Source: Rickettsiaceae bacterium
GTDB taxonomy: Bacteria > Pseudomonadota > Alphaproteobacteria > Rickettsiales > Rickettsiaceae
Assembly (NCBI GenBank): GCA_029266475.1
Contig: JAQSWU010000008.1
Span: 1-47,935 of the forward strand
Length of the DNA stretch: 47,935 bases
Direction: 5' to 3'
The notes under the pieces were generated by a model. The model worked only from the letters and a program-made list of their open reading frames with translations. It was not told the origin of the DNA and did not search any database. The position numbers and the translations under genes are program-made. Below, piece by piece: positions 17,118 through 26,794 of the stretch (positions are counted from its first letter, which is position 1; each line of letters starts with the position of its first letter).

Positions 17118-17888
17118 ATGCGTATAAAAGTTCTAGGATGTGGTCCTTCCGTTGGAGTTCCTGTGATAGGATGTGATTGTAAAATATGCAATTCAGATTC
17201 TCCGTATAATAAAAGAGGGCGCTCAGCTATCATAATAGAAAATGAGAGTAGCAAAATTTTAGTAGATTTTGGCGCCGACATAAGAACGCAACTTCTTAGA
17301 GAGAAGGTAAAAAATATTGATGCAGTAATATTAACTCATGACCATGCAGATCATGTAAATGGAATAGATGATCTTAAAATCTTTTCTTATATCAACAAAA
17401 AACCTTTAGATCTTTTTAGCGATCCAATCACTGTCAAGGCCATGATTGAGAGATTTCCATATATGTTTAAGTCGCCAGATGAAAACGATAAATGGGGTGA
17501 CCAGCGATTGAATGCTATTGAGATAGACTTTTTTTCAAAAATAAATATAGGAGCAGTAGAAATTCAATTTTTCAAACAAGAGCATGGTAGGATACCTAGC
17601 TTAGGTTTTAGAGTAAATAATTTTGTTTATTCAAATGATGTAATAGGTTTTCCACAGGAGTCAGAAAAATTTTTAGAAAATATTGATATTTGGATTATTG
17701 ACTGTATAACTGAAACGACTTCTCCTGCACATTCAGGTCTTGAAGATGTTATTAGGTGGGCAGAAATATATAATCCAAGGCAAATCTATTTAACCAACAT
17801 GGATCATACAATGGATTATAATGAATTAGTTAGAAAGCTACCTAAAGCTATACTTCCAGCTTATGATGGTTTAACATTCACTATATAA
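17118..17888 (+). CDS. Metallo-beta-lactamase-fold hydrolase, PhnP-like
   Basis: A 256-residue MBL-fold hydrolase. Motif HDHADH at about 75-80 (LTHDHADHVNG) supplies the metal ligands, and downstream His and Asp ligands are in NDVIGF and IYLTNMDHTMDY. The N-terminal LGCGPSVGVPVIGCDCKICN pattern with paired Cys is shared with PhnP (a phosphodiesterase of cyclic ribose phosphate) and its relatives that often sit beside tatD in alphaproteobacteria. No phosphonate genes are nearby, so a general phosphodiesterase is more likely than phosphonate metabolism. It opens a run of six closely spaced genes; trpS starts 14 nt on. Confidence 0.87.
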   Translation: MRIKVLGCGPSVGVPVIGCDCKICNSDSPYNKRGRSAIIIENESSKILVDFGADIRTQLLREKVKNIDAVILTHDHADHVNGIDDLKIFSYINKKPLDLFSDPITVKAMIERFPYMFKSPDENDKWGDQRLNAIEIDFFSKINIGAVEIQFFKQEHGRIPSLGFRVNNFVYSNDVIGFPQESEKFLENIDIWIIDCITETTSPAHSGLEDVIRWAEIYNPRQIYLTNMDHTMDYNELVRKLPKAILPAYDGLTFTI

Positions 17889-17902
17889 AAAAGGATAAGT
17901 AA

Positions 17903-18901
17903 ATGAATAAAAGGGTGTTATCTGGTATTCAAGCGACAGGTACTATGCATTTAGGGAATTACCTCGGTGCTATTAAAAATTGGCTAACTATGCAAGACAG
18001 CTACGAATGCTTATTCTTTATTGCTGATCTGCATGCTATAACTATTGACCAAGATCCTATAGAGCTCAGAAAATCTATAATATATACAGCAGCTGCATAT
18101 CTTGCTTGTGGTATAGATCCTAAAAAAGTTAGTATTTTTGCTCAAAGTTCAATCAAAGAACATGCTGAACTTGCATGGATACTTGGTTGCTCAACGCCGC
18201 TTGGTTGGCTAAATAGAATGACGCAGTTTAAAGATAAAGCGGGTAAGAATGGAGAAAACGCTAATCTAGGTTTATATTCGTACCCTGTCCTCATGAGCGC
18301 AGATATTTTATTATATAATGCTGACATTGTGCCAGTTGGTGAAGATCAGAAGCAACATTTAGAGCTTGCTCGCGACATAGCAGGGGCGGTGAATAGAAGA
18401 TTCAATAGCAATCTTCTAAAGGTGCCTGAGCCATTAATCCAGACAACTGCTAAAAGGATAATGAGTCTAAAAGATGGCACAAAGAAAATGAGTAAATCTG
18501 ATCCATCAGATCAATCACGTATTAACTTAATTGATAGTGCGGATATTATTTTGCAAAAATTTAAAAGAGCACAAACTGACAGTGAGGCTGCTATTTATTT
18601 TGATCAAGACACAAGGCCAGCAGTCAGCAATTTACTGAACATTTATTCTGCTTTATCAGGTCAGGCTGTTGAAGATATTGTAAACGCTTATGAGGGGAAA
18701 GGTTTTTCAATATTTAAGCAAGAGTTAGCTGAGGTTGTAATAGCTCATTTTAATCCTATCACGACTAAGCTTAATGATTACTTAAAGAATCAGGACTACG
18801 TCTTAAGTGTACTAAAGCAAGGTGCAGATCAAGCAAGAGAGATAGCTCAAAAGCATCTTAAGATAATTAAGGAAGCCTTTGGATTTTTAAATGTTGAGTA
18901 A
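17903..18901 (+). CDS. trpS: Tryptophanyl-tRNA synthetase
   Basis: A 332-residue class I synthetase, the usual bacterial TrpRS length. SGIQATGTMHLGNYLGAIK (7-25) includes the HIGH-equivalent HLGN, and DGTKKMSKSDPSD contains the KMSKS loop at about 195-199. MSADILLYNADIVPVGEDQ is the diagnostic tryptophan-binding block. It charges tRNA-Trp. AAGGA upstream of ATG 17903 is the ribosome binding site. Its end overlaps the rnhA start by 11 nt. Confidence 0.98.
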   Translation: MNKRVLSGIQATGTMHLGNYLGAIKNWLTMQDSYECLFFIADLHAITIDQDPIELRKSIIYTAAAYLACGIDPKKVSIFAQSSIKEHAELAWILGCSTPLGWLNRMTQFKDKAGKNGENANLGLYSYPVLMSADILLYNADIVPVGEDQKQHLELARDIAGAVNRRFNSNLLKVPEPLIQTTAKRIMSLKDGTKKMSKSDPSDQSRINLIDSADIILQKFKRAQTDSEAAIYFDQDTRPAVSNLLNIYSALSGQAVEDIVNAYEGKGFSIFKQELAEVVIAHFNPITTKLNDYLKNQDYVLSVLKQGADQAREIAQKHLKIIKEAFGFLNVE

Positions 18902-19379
18902 AGTGAAACCGCTAAAGCATGTAATTATTTATACAGATGGGGCATGTGCAGGTAATCCAGGGCCCGGGGGGTGGGGTGTTTATCTTATTTACGGTAAGCA
19001 TGAGAAAAGGTTTTATGGTTCTAATCTTAACACTACTAACAATCGTATGGAGCTCACTGCTGCAATTGAAGCTCTGAAGTTATTAAAGGAGCCATGTCAG
19101 GTGGATTTATATACTGATAGTAAATATGTTAAAGATGGTATTACTGACTGGATTGTCAAATGGAAGAAAAATAATTGGCGCAAAAGTGATAAAGATCTGG
19201 TCAAGAATAGTGATCTATGGCAAACTCTTGATGAGTCTTTAAAAGATCACGTTATTACTTGGCGTTGGGTGAAGGGGCATAGCGATAATAAAGGCAATAT
19301 AATAGCAGATAGTTTAGCTGTTCAAGGGTGTCAAGAAGCAAAGAAAATGAGTATTGGGAATCATGTCGATAATAAATAG
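18891..19379 (+). CDS. rnhA: Ribonuclease HI
   Basis: A 162-residue RNase HI. The catalytic DEDD set is seen: Asp16 in IYTDGACAGNPG, Glu54 in NNRMELTA, Asp76 in LYTDSKYV, and Asp140 in NIIADSLA; the flap His is in VKGHSDNKGN (His130). It degrades RNA in RNA-DNA hybrids and Okazaki primers. ATG 18891 lies within the 3' end of trpS, so translation is probably coupled. Its own end overlaps the next gene. Confidence 0.97.
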   Translation: MLSKVKPLKHVIIYTDGACAGNPGPGGWGVYLIYGKHEKRFYGSNLNTTNNRMELTAAIEALKLLKEPCQVDLYTDSKYVKDGITDWIVKWKKNNWRKSDKDLVKNSDLWQTLDESLKDHVITWRWVKGHSDNKGNIIADSLAVQGCQEAKKMSIGNHVDNK

Positions 19380-19725
19380 ATTATATATAAAATTCACAAG
19401 TCATTTTATAGGTGAGGATGAATATGGCCACAGATATTATTTATCTAAGAAGGAATCAGATTATTTAGGTAGGAAAAAACGGTTTGTCATTTATAATGGT
19501 AGTCCAGAGCCCTCTAAGATTCCACCGATGTGGCATGCATGGCTACATTACTTAAGCGATAGCGTGCCATTGAAAGGAAAAGTGAAAAACTATAAATGGC
19601 AAAAAGAGCATACCCCAAATTTAACCGGTACGGTATTTGCTTACTTTCCTTCTGGGGATCCAAAGAGGGGTGTTAAAAGAAAAAAAGTTTCGTCAGATTA
19701 CGAAGCATGGCAACCTAAAGAATGA
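19363..19725 (+). CDS. NADH:ubiquinone oxidoreductase 17.2 kDa (NDUFA12) family protein
   Basis: The ATG at 19363 gives 120 residues; an in-frame TTG at 19354 would add three. The block VGEDEYGHRYYL (here FIGEDEYGHRYYLSKK), RKKRFVIYNGSPEPSKIPPM, W-x-AWLHYL and the ending YEAWQP are all diagnostic of NDUFA12. The family is the accessory complex I subunit shared by mitochondria and alphaproteobacteria, so it is a good taxonomic marker. It overlaps rnhA by 17 nt and is followed 8 nt on by an mlaD-like gene, an order common in alphaproteobacteria. Confidence 0.95.
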   Translation: MSIINRLYIKFTSHFIGEDEYGHRYYLSKKESDYLGRKKRFVIYNGSPEPSKIPPMWHAWLHYLSDSVPLKGKVKNYKWQKEHTPNLTGTVFAYFPSGDPKRGVKRKKVSSDYEAWQPKE

Positions 19726-19733
19726 GAGATTGA

Positions 19734-21159
<1,426 letters not shown>

Positions 21160-21165
21160 TAATTT

Positions 21166-21200
21166 TTTTTACCCTCAGAGCTAGACCTTGAGGGTAAAAA
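21166..21200 (+). terminator. Hairpin after mdh
   Basis: A perfect 12-bp stem, TTTTTACCCTCA / TGAGGGTAAAAA, with an 11-nt loop starts 7 nt after the mdh stop. The T run precedes rather than follows the GC core, so it is not a canonical terminator for mdh, but its position suggests a role at the end of the transcript. Confidence 0.45.
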
Positions 21201-21349
21201 GCTTAACTCTTAAATTTTACCTTATCTCTCTGCTTCTCTATCAAATATATACCTCCTTACTAGCTTGTATAGAAATAAAAAGTGCTAATTATTTATAAGA
21301 ACTTACGATTCTCCGTGCCATTAAGGGTTTTTATAAACTAGATACCCTC

Positions 21350-21378
21350 TTGACTTAACTAAATTTTTCTTTTACAGT
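21350..21378 (+). promoter_or_regulatory. Candidate promoter for the 45-residue gene
   Basis: TTGACT (21350-21355), a 17-nt spacer and TACAGT (21373-21378) precede the small ORF at 21426. The -35 is strong and the -10 matches four of six positions. Confidence 0.35.
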
Positions 21379-21425
21379 TTTAGAAAAGAGTAAATATATA
21401 TTTATAATTCTAAGGGGGGGATGAT

Positions 21426-21563
21426 ATGAAATTAAATCAAGAAATAATAATATCAGAAATTGTACCTTTAATTGACCCTAATATGTTTAAAGTTCCTAAC
21501 AAAAAAGAGCATGAGGGTCCTTTTAGAGAGGATTATGACCATTACATTGACATCATAAACTAG
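21426..21563 (+). CDS. Hypothetical 45-residue protein
   Basis: The frame runs from ATG 21426 to TAG 21561-21563. A purine run AAGGGGGGG (21412-21420) lies 5 nt before the ATG and can act as ribosome binding site; a promoter-like pair is 48 nt upstream of the ATG. The product (MKLNQEIIISEIVPLIDPNM at the start, ending HYIDIIN) is acidic, has no signal or membrane segment and matches no family known to me. Being isolated in a 1-kb gap, it could be a real small gene or chance. The ATG at 21421 is unusable because TGA follows after one codon. Confidence 0.4.
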   Translation: MKLNQEIIISEIVPLIDPNMFKVPNKKEHEGPFREDYDHYIDIIN

Positions 21564-22203
21564 CGATATATTTTATTGCACCGAGGTTTTTTAAGCATTA
21601 GTTTCGGATAAGGGGTGATGTAAGTTTTAGCATTGGTAAGTAGATATAGGTTAGCGTAAATCAAATTATTTAGTATAAATAATAATGGCTTAAGACTTAG
21701 TATTATTCATTTTCATTTTAAATTAAAGGCTAAACTAGGGTTTTATATGAGATATATTTACAATTTATGTTAAAAGAAAAATTTTAAAAAAATAGGGGGG
21801 GGGTCAAAAACTACTACCCAGGGTTGAAATCTTGTAACATAGGTTATTATATTAACAATATCGTGACTCTTGGGAGTATTGTAGCTCTACGCATTCTTTC
21901 ATAAACTACCCTTATAATTAAGGTAGTTTGCACTTTTCCAATATATTTTGTTTAGGAGGGAGTTGGGGTTAGGTAAGAGGAACAGCTATCTAGATATGGT
22001 TATTATTTGTGAAGCTTGAGTTTGGAATTTGGCTCTGCTCATTCCTAAGGGATAGTAAAGTATGTATACTATTAATAGTGCAGCAGTCGGTCGGAAGATA
22101 AAGGTAGCAGTTTATGGTAGGCTAGGGACCTAAAGTGTAGAAGCGTTAAAGTTAAGTATACTTTAGCCAAGAACAAAGCTTATAAATTCTGCAAAGGGAT
22201 CGT
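21564..22203. other. Gene-poor AT-rich gap
   Basis: No convincing gene is seen in 640 nt. It holds the G9 repeat copy at 21781-21829 (reverse orientation) and a stem AAACTACC(C)TTA / TAAGGTAGTTT at 21903-21929 with one bulged base and no T run. Short open stretches after 21960 are broken by stops in all plus frames and resemble no family I recognise; they might be decayed coding DNA. Confidence 0.4.
21781..21829 (-). repeat. Dispersed C-tract repeat, copy 1 (reverse orientation)
   Basis: Read on the minus strand: CAACCC...GTTTTTGAC, nine Cs, TATTTTTTT, then A/T-rich sequence. It shares the TTTTTGAC-C(8-9)-ATTTTTTT core with 29274-29323 and 40388-40440. Its upstream half is the most diverged of the three. 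Confidence 0.65.
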
Positions 22204-23262
22204 TTAATTAATTGTTATATATGAATAAATATCTTTAGCTAGTTGATAGATTCGGGTATTTGCTTGATTGCTAAGTATTATGATATGTGTTTCGCTTAAA
22301 GGATCGTATAAACTTAGTGATTCATATCCACCAATACGGCCAGTATGAAGATAGACATCTTCACTTCCAAAATCCTGACTTATCTCCGTTCCATAACCGT
22401 AGTGTCTCGAATGCCTGGTAAGCATTTTTTCAAGTCCAGCTTTAGATATTGCCCTACCTTGGTATAAAGCTTTTTGCCATTTGTAAAGATCATGGGTGTT
22501 AGCTATGATACAGGCCTCAGCAAATGCCATACTCATGTTTATATCTGAAGCATCATTAGATAAACCATCGGGCGTATCATAACTTTGCGCTATAGAGTTT
22601 CCTTCAGCCTTATTCAATAACTCCGATAAGAGTTGCTTGTGAGGAGCTGTAGTGAAATTCATGCCTAAAGGTATGAAAAATTCCTTTTTTAAATATTCAC
22701 CATATGCAAGGCCCGTAACATTTTCAATAACCGCTCCTAAGAGATTATAACCTGAGCCACTATATTCAAATCTGCTGCCTGGTTTGAAATGTAGCGGCAT
22801 GTTCTCAATTAATTTAATTAAGCTTTGGGTAGTTTGTGGGTATTCGTAGGCCTTTGTAAATCCATTTGCGTCTAGATAATTCGGCACCCCTGAAGTATGG
22901 GAAAGTAGTTGATGGATTGTAACTTCATTTGCCCATTTAGCTTTATATTCAGGTAGATAAGAGGAAAGCGATTTGCCCAAATCTATTAAACCTTTTTCAC
23001 TTAGTCTAATTATTGCACTTGCAGTAAATTGTTTAGTAATAGAGCCTATTAAAAAACGTATTGAAGGAGAATTGGGGCGCTGCTTCTCTGTATCTGAGTG
23101 GCCGAAAGCTTCATCGTGAAGGATTTCGCCATTATGTACTATCAAAATAGCTCCAGACTGCATATTATGCCTTACCAAATCTTGAATCTTTAGTTCATTT
23201 CTACCGTAAGCAAATAGCGGGCATAGGGTTAAAAATAGTATTAAGTAAAATCTCTTAAGCAT
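22204..23262 (-). CDS. Serine hydrolase of the class C beta-lactamase / penicillin-binding fold, exported
   Basis: A 352-residue protein with a signal peptide at 1-20 (FYLILFLTLCPLFAYG). The beta-lactamase-like catalytic set is visible: Ser74-x-x-Lys77 (GSITKQ), Tyr167 in FEYSGSGYNLLG replacing the YxN motif, and His306-Thr307-Gly308 as the KTG-equivalent. LLSHTSGVPNY is also typical. Such enzymes are peptidases, esterases or D-Ala-processing enzymes more often than true beta-lactamases; the substrate here is unknown. It starts 4 nt after the MsrQ-like gene and is probably cotranscribed with it. Confidence 0.9.
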   Translation of the reverse strand: MLKRFYLILFLTLCPLFAYGRNELKIQDLVRHNMQSGAILIVHNGEILHDEAFGHSDTEKQRPNSPSIRFLIGSITKQFTASAIIRLSEKGLIDLGKSLSSYLPEYKAKWANEVTIHQLLSHTSGVPNYLDANGFTKAYEYPQTTQSLIKLIENMPLHFKPGSRFEYSGSGYNLLGAVIENVTGLAYGEYLKKEFFIPLGMNFTTAPHKQLLSELLNKAEGNSIAQSYDTPDGLSNDASDINMSMAFAEACIIANTHDLYKWQKALYQGRAISKAGLEKMLTRHSRHYGYGTEISQDFGSEDVYLHTGRIGGYESLSLYDPLSETHIIILSNQANTRIYQLAKDIYSYITIN

Positions 23263-23266
23263 AATA

Positions 23267-23851
23267 TCAATGTTTCTGGTTTATTCTTCGTTTCTTAATC
23301 ATCTGTAGTATGAATAAAGGTACGAAAAATAGAATAGCATAAAACACTTCCTTGACCATAATCATATGTACAAAAATAGCAACTTGAGCAATGTATACTT
23401 TACTATGGATCTGTTTCCAGCGAGAGAAACCAAGTTTCTTTATGCTATAGTTATTACTAGTAATAGCTAAAATAAATAATATTGGCAAGGCAAGGTAGAA
23501 AGCAGGGGCGATGGCTGGGTGAAAAAGCATGTAAGGCAACGCTTTCTGGATGCTTCCCTTCTTTAAAATGTAGCAAGCTACATGGAATGCCGCGTACGAA
23601 AAGCAAGCAACGCCAAGTTCCCTTCGGTATTTATTTAAATCCTTTAATACCTTTAAAGTCGGGAACAAAGTTTTTAGAGGATTTAAGGATAATGCTGTTA
23701 TAAGAAAACCTACGGCGATATAACCAGAATATTTGAATATTTTTTTAAGTAAGCTAGGCTCAAAAGCGATAATTGAAAGCATTACAAACAACGCTATATG
23801 GGTAACAATCCAAATTTTATATTGTTTCAAAAATAATATTAATCTTTTCAT
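23267..23851 (-). CDS. msrQ: MsrQ-like / ferric reductase-type haem membrane protein
   Basis: A 194-residue protein with about five or six membrane helices. RRELGVACFSYAAFHVACYI (76-95, His90), FSRWKQIHSKVYIAQVAIF (142-160, His149) and His162 give the histidine pattern of the ferric reductase-like domain in MsrQ (RR-x-LG, W-K-x-xH). MsrQ passes electrons from the quinone pool to the periplasmic methionine sulfoxide reductase MsrP. No msrP gene is in the window, so either the partner is remote or this protein serves another acceptor. It precedes a serine hydrolase gene in one unit. Confidence 0.8.
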   Translation of the reverse strand: MKRLILFLKQYKIWIVTHIALFVMLSIIAFEPSLLKKIFKYSGYIAVGFLITALSLNPLKTLFPTLKVLKDLNKYRRELGVACFSYAAFHVACYILKKGSIQKALPYMLFHPAIAPAFYLALPILFILAITSNNYSIKKLGFSRWKQIHSKVYIAQVAIFVHMIMVKEVFYAILFFVPLFILQMIKKRRINQKH

Positions 23852-24098
23852 TTAAGCAAACTTATACTAAAGCATTATTTATTAAATCATAGCTAACGCA
23901 TCTTAACATAAGGTTAATACTTTTGTCAAGGTGTCTAGTGTTTTACGCTGCATAACTTTTCACTTATTAGAGCGTATCGTAGTATGGTATACAAATAGCT
24001 TTAAAAGCACATACTCATAAACCGATTAAGGGAAGACGATAGAATTCTTTTGCATAACCAGAAAAACTAATTATATTACAATTGATAGCTAAAACATT

Positions 24099-24115
24099 AA
24101 GGAGGTGTATAAATT
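24099..24115 (+). promoter_or_regulatory. Perfect Shine-Dalgarno before an ATT codon in frame with the next gene
   Basis: AAGGAGGT (24099-24106), the best ribosome binding site in the window, is followed 7 nt after GGAGG by ATT (24113-24115). The ATT opens a stop-free frame of 32 codons that runs into the symporter ATG at 24209; a TAA lies just before the ATT. It may mark a non-canonical ATT start. A GTG overlapping the site would encode only 17 residues. Confidence 0.4.
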
Positions 24116-24208
24116 AACTTCCGCTTTCTTTGCAGCTATGACCAGCAATGGCTGTTAAAACATCCTCAAAATTATATTTTAATCAAAAAGACACTTAAGG
24201 AAAAATTT

Positions 24209-25378
24209 ATGTTTCGAACTATGCCGGTAATTCTAATAGCAACTATATTTGCGGTTATATTATTGAATCCTTTAATACCGCTTACTTTTAAACAAGCCTT
24301 ATACTCATTGGGGTTAAGTATAAAAGACTTAATAGTTTTATTATTACCTTTTATCATTTTTGGTTTATTATTCAAGGCAGCTGTAATGCTTGCAAGTACT
24401 GCAACTCAAATAATATTCATCATATTAATATTAGTCTGCTGTTCAAATTTCCTCTCAACATTTTTAAGCCACTTTGTAGGTATATGGGTTCATAGTTTTG
24501 ATCTGTCAATGATCGCTCCCAAGAGTTTTGAAGGGCTTGAGCCATTATGGACTTTAAGCATGCCAAAATTCATGGCTAACAATACTGCAATGTTTGCTGG
24601 TATAATTATAGGTATAGCTACATCAAAGCTATATCCAGCGAAGGCTATGATTTATGCTGAAAGACTTGAAAGATACGTAGCAAAGCTTCTAAAGATAATA
24701 GTGCTCCTGATTCCTCTCTTTGTGGTAGGATTTATCATCAAGCTTCAACATGATGGAGTAATTAGCGTTATTATTAAAGATTATATGTTTATCTTTATTG
24801 CAGTAGCAGTAGCTCAGTATAGCTACATTGCGCTAGCATATTTCTTATTGAATAATGCAAAAGCAGGAGAGTTTATACAAAGTGTAAAAAATATTATACC
24901 AGCAGCTATAACTGGCTTTAGTACTATGTCTAGCGCTGCAAGCATGCCTCTTACAATTATAGGTGCAGAAAATAACGCAACTAATAAGGAGGTTGCACGC
25001 TTTGTGATTCCAGCAACGGTAAATATACATTTAGTAGGGGATTGTTTTGCTATACCAATATTTGCTTATGCTGTGCTTAAAAGCTTCGGTATGGCTGAGC
25101 CTAGCCTAATCAACTACATGATTTTTACTTTATATTTCGTTCTAGCAAAATTTTCTGTTGCAGCTATTCCTGGTGGAGGTATTATTGTAATGCTACCAAT
25201 CCTTGAGCGTTATTTAGGATTCAATGCCGAAATGATGTCGCTAATTACTGCTCTTTACATTTTATTTGACCCCGTAATTACATGTGCGAATGTTTTAGGA
25301 AATGGTGCATTTGCTAAGATGGTAGATAAAGCGTTGCATTTTTTCGGTGATAAAAGGGTTGTACCTTCATCACTCTAG
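24209..25378 (+). CDS. Divergent dicarboxylate/amino acid:cation symporter (DAACS family)
   Basis: From ATG 24209 it has 389 residues and about eight helices. STMSSAASMPLTIIGAENNA (about 239-258) matches the serine-rich re-entrant hairpin, and IPATVNIHLVGDCFAIPIFA stands where NMDGT usually is (NIHLVGD). IPGGGIIVMLPILE is the second hairpin and LYILFDPVITCANVLGNGAF the last helix with the conserved Asp and Asn. Altered sodium and substrate motifs suggest a specificity unlike GltP at 14935-16137. The ATG has its own AAGGA site; a possible upstream ATT start adds 32 residues. A terminator follows at 25389. Confidence 0.85.
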   Translation: MFRTMPVILIATIFAVILLNPLIPLTFKQALYSLGLSIKDLIVLLLPFIIFGLLFKAAVMLASTATQIIFIILILVCCSNFLSTFLSHFVGIWVHSFDLSMIAPKSFEGLEPLWTLSMPKFMANNTAMFAGIIIGIATSKLYPAKAMIYAERLERYVAKLLKIIVLLIPLFVVGFIIKLQHDGVISVIIKDYMFIFIAVAVAQYSYIALAYFLLNNAKAGEFIQSVKNIIPAAITGFSTMSSAASMPLTIIGAENNATNKEVARFVIPATVNIHLVGDCFAIPIFAYAVLKSFGMAEPSLINYMIFTLYFVLAKFSVAAIPGGGIIVMLPILERYLGFNAEMMSLITALYILFDPVITCANVLGNGAFAKMVDKALHFFGDKRVVPSSL

Positions 25379-25388
25379 CTTTAAAATT

Positions 25389-25422
25389 AGCATCTTTGAA
25401 AATATTTTTAAAGATGCTTTTA
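25389..25422 (+). terminator. Rho-independent terminator between convergent genes
   Basis: AGCATCTTT / AAAGATGCT form a perfect 9-bp stem, extended inside by AAAAT/ATTTT, and TTTTATAT follows on the plus strand. It ends the symporter transcript 11 nt after its stop. On the minus strand it could also serve the convergent flavoprotein gene, though its T run there is weaker. Confidence 0.85.
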
Positions 25423-25443
25423 TATAGTCCATTTTACTCACAA

Positions 25444-26607
25444 CTACTTTATTCCGTAAAATTTTTTAGCATTTTCAAGCATTATACTAAACTCTTTCTC
25501 GTTAGGGGTAGAAGAGGTGGCTCCTTCAATAAAGGTTCCTCCTATAACACCTACCGAAGAGATATCGCTACCGGCAAGTTTTTTAGGAAACATATAAAAA
25601 GAGCGTTTAACCTTATGACCTGACTCAGCTTTATCATCTTTAAAGTAAACTAAGATCATATGCTGAAGGTCAACTGGGTTTTGATCCTTTAACATTATTA
25701 AATGTCCTTGAACTGAAATCATTTTAGAATCTTTGTTTAACCCTTTAGCCCCCAAGCCTGTACAGTTAATAATAAATTTATCTTTGATTTCAGAGAAGCT
25801 TGTAACTTTTTTCTGTACAAAGTTAACCCTTGGCTTTAAATAATTGGTCAAGGCTGTCATCATCTTAGCTGTATCAATAAAAATGCCATCGTCATAAGCA
25901 ACCATTCTTTGTGTTGTACCGTTACCAAAATCTAGTATTACGTCCTTTGCTTTCTGCATAACAACCCCTACATAGGGCTCAAGTCCAGATTCCTCTCTTG
26001 TTTGGAAATAAGTTGGAACTATAACAGCTCCATCCTTAAAATGCGGATGTTGGCCTTTGGCAATTAACTCATAAAATTTATATGCATCAATACCTATTTG
26101 ATCAATGAGTAGTTGCATTTTCAGAGAATTATTCATTGATACGGGAGCGAGTAATCCTCCTGCGTTATGCGAAGTTAGATTGTCAAATCTTTCTGCTATA
26201 ATAGTAATGTTTTTATACCCTTCTTGTGCTAAATCATACGCAGTAAACAGACCTATTGCTCCAGCTCCAATAATAGTAATAGGAGTATCTAATTTAAGGC
26301 TTTTTGCATGCTCTGAATTTCTAAGAAGGTTATTAACGTAAGCTGCCGTACCAGGACCGAGTGTCCAACCGCTACCTCCATGTCCATAATTATGAGCAAT
26401 AACCTTACATCCTATTGTAGAGATACTCATATTTGGTGAACCTTGTCGCATTGGCCTATGGCATAATATTCTATCTCCAAGGTGTGCTGGTTCTAATTTT
26501 GGTGGGGTTACCTTTCTTATCTCTACTTGGTTCAAAGTAAAAGCATTTGCTGTTAATAAAATAAAAATAGCTAAAAGATTCAGAATAAATAATATAAGCT
26601 TATTCAT
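25444..26607 (-). CDS. Exported D-amino-acid-oxidase-like FAD oxidoreductase, circularly permuted
   Basis: A 387-residue protein with a strong ribosome binding site (AGGGAGGAA) and a signal peptide at 1-22. The DAO fold is recognised by the FAD Rossmann motif ITIIGAGAIGLFTAYDLAQE (110-129), SHNAGGLLAP, INCTGLGAKGL (280-290), SVQGHLI and VGVIGGTFIEG (352-362). The substrate and FAD segment HRPMRQG...AHNYGHGGSGWTLGPGTA is normally C-terminal in D-amino-acid and D-aspartate oxidases; here it sits at 50-88, before the Rossmann motif, and the protein ends right where that segment would begin. This is a circular permutation. The enzyme should oxidise an amine or amino acid in the periplasm and release H2O2; substrate unknown. 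Confidence 0.85.
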   Translation of the reverse strand: MNKLILFILNLLAIFILLTANAFTLNQVEIRKVTPPKLEPAHLGDRILCHRPMRQGSPNMSISTIGCKVIAHNYGHGGSGWTLGPGTAAYVNNLLRNSEHAKSLKLDTPITIIGAGAIGLFTAYDLAQEGYKNITIIAERFDNLTSHNAGGLLAPVSMNNSLKMQLLIDQIGIDAYKFYELIAKGQHPHFKDGAVIVPTYFQTREESGLEPYVGVVMQKAKDVILDFGNGTTQRMVAYDDGIFIDTAKMMTALTNYLKPRVNFVQKKVTSFSEIKDKFIINCTGLGAKGLNKDSKMISVQGHLIMLKDQNPVDLQHMILVYFKDDKAESGHKVKRSFYMFPKKLAGSDISSVGVIGGTFIEGATSSTPNEKEFSIMLENAKKFYGIK

Positions 26608-26794
26608 TTTCTTCCTCCCTAAAAAAAACTTCTAGCTATAAAAGTTATAATACTGGTTAAAACATGTAAAGGGATTTTTGTTTATTAATATACATTATTT
26701 AAGTTAGAACGCTAAATTTAATTATAGTTTTTTGACAAGCTACTCAAAGTCTTAGAAGATAGTTCCCTATATACTAAGCGCAGGTGCATGGTAT

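Noticed and set aside
21960-22203. Degenerate transposase-like reading frame
   Set aside because: Frames are broken by several stops and no diagnostic motif is seen.
22204-23262. Antibiotic-resistance beta-lactamase
   Set aside because: The SxxK fold is shared by many peptidases and esterases; YSG replaces YxN and no resistance context is present.
24107-24160. GTG-started 17-residue leader peptide before the symporter
   Set aside because: The GTG overlaps the Shine-Dalgarno and cannot be used with it.
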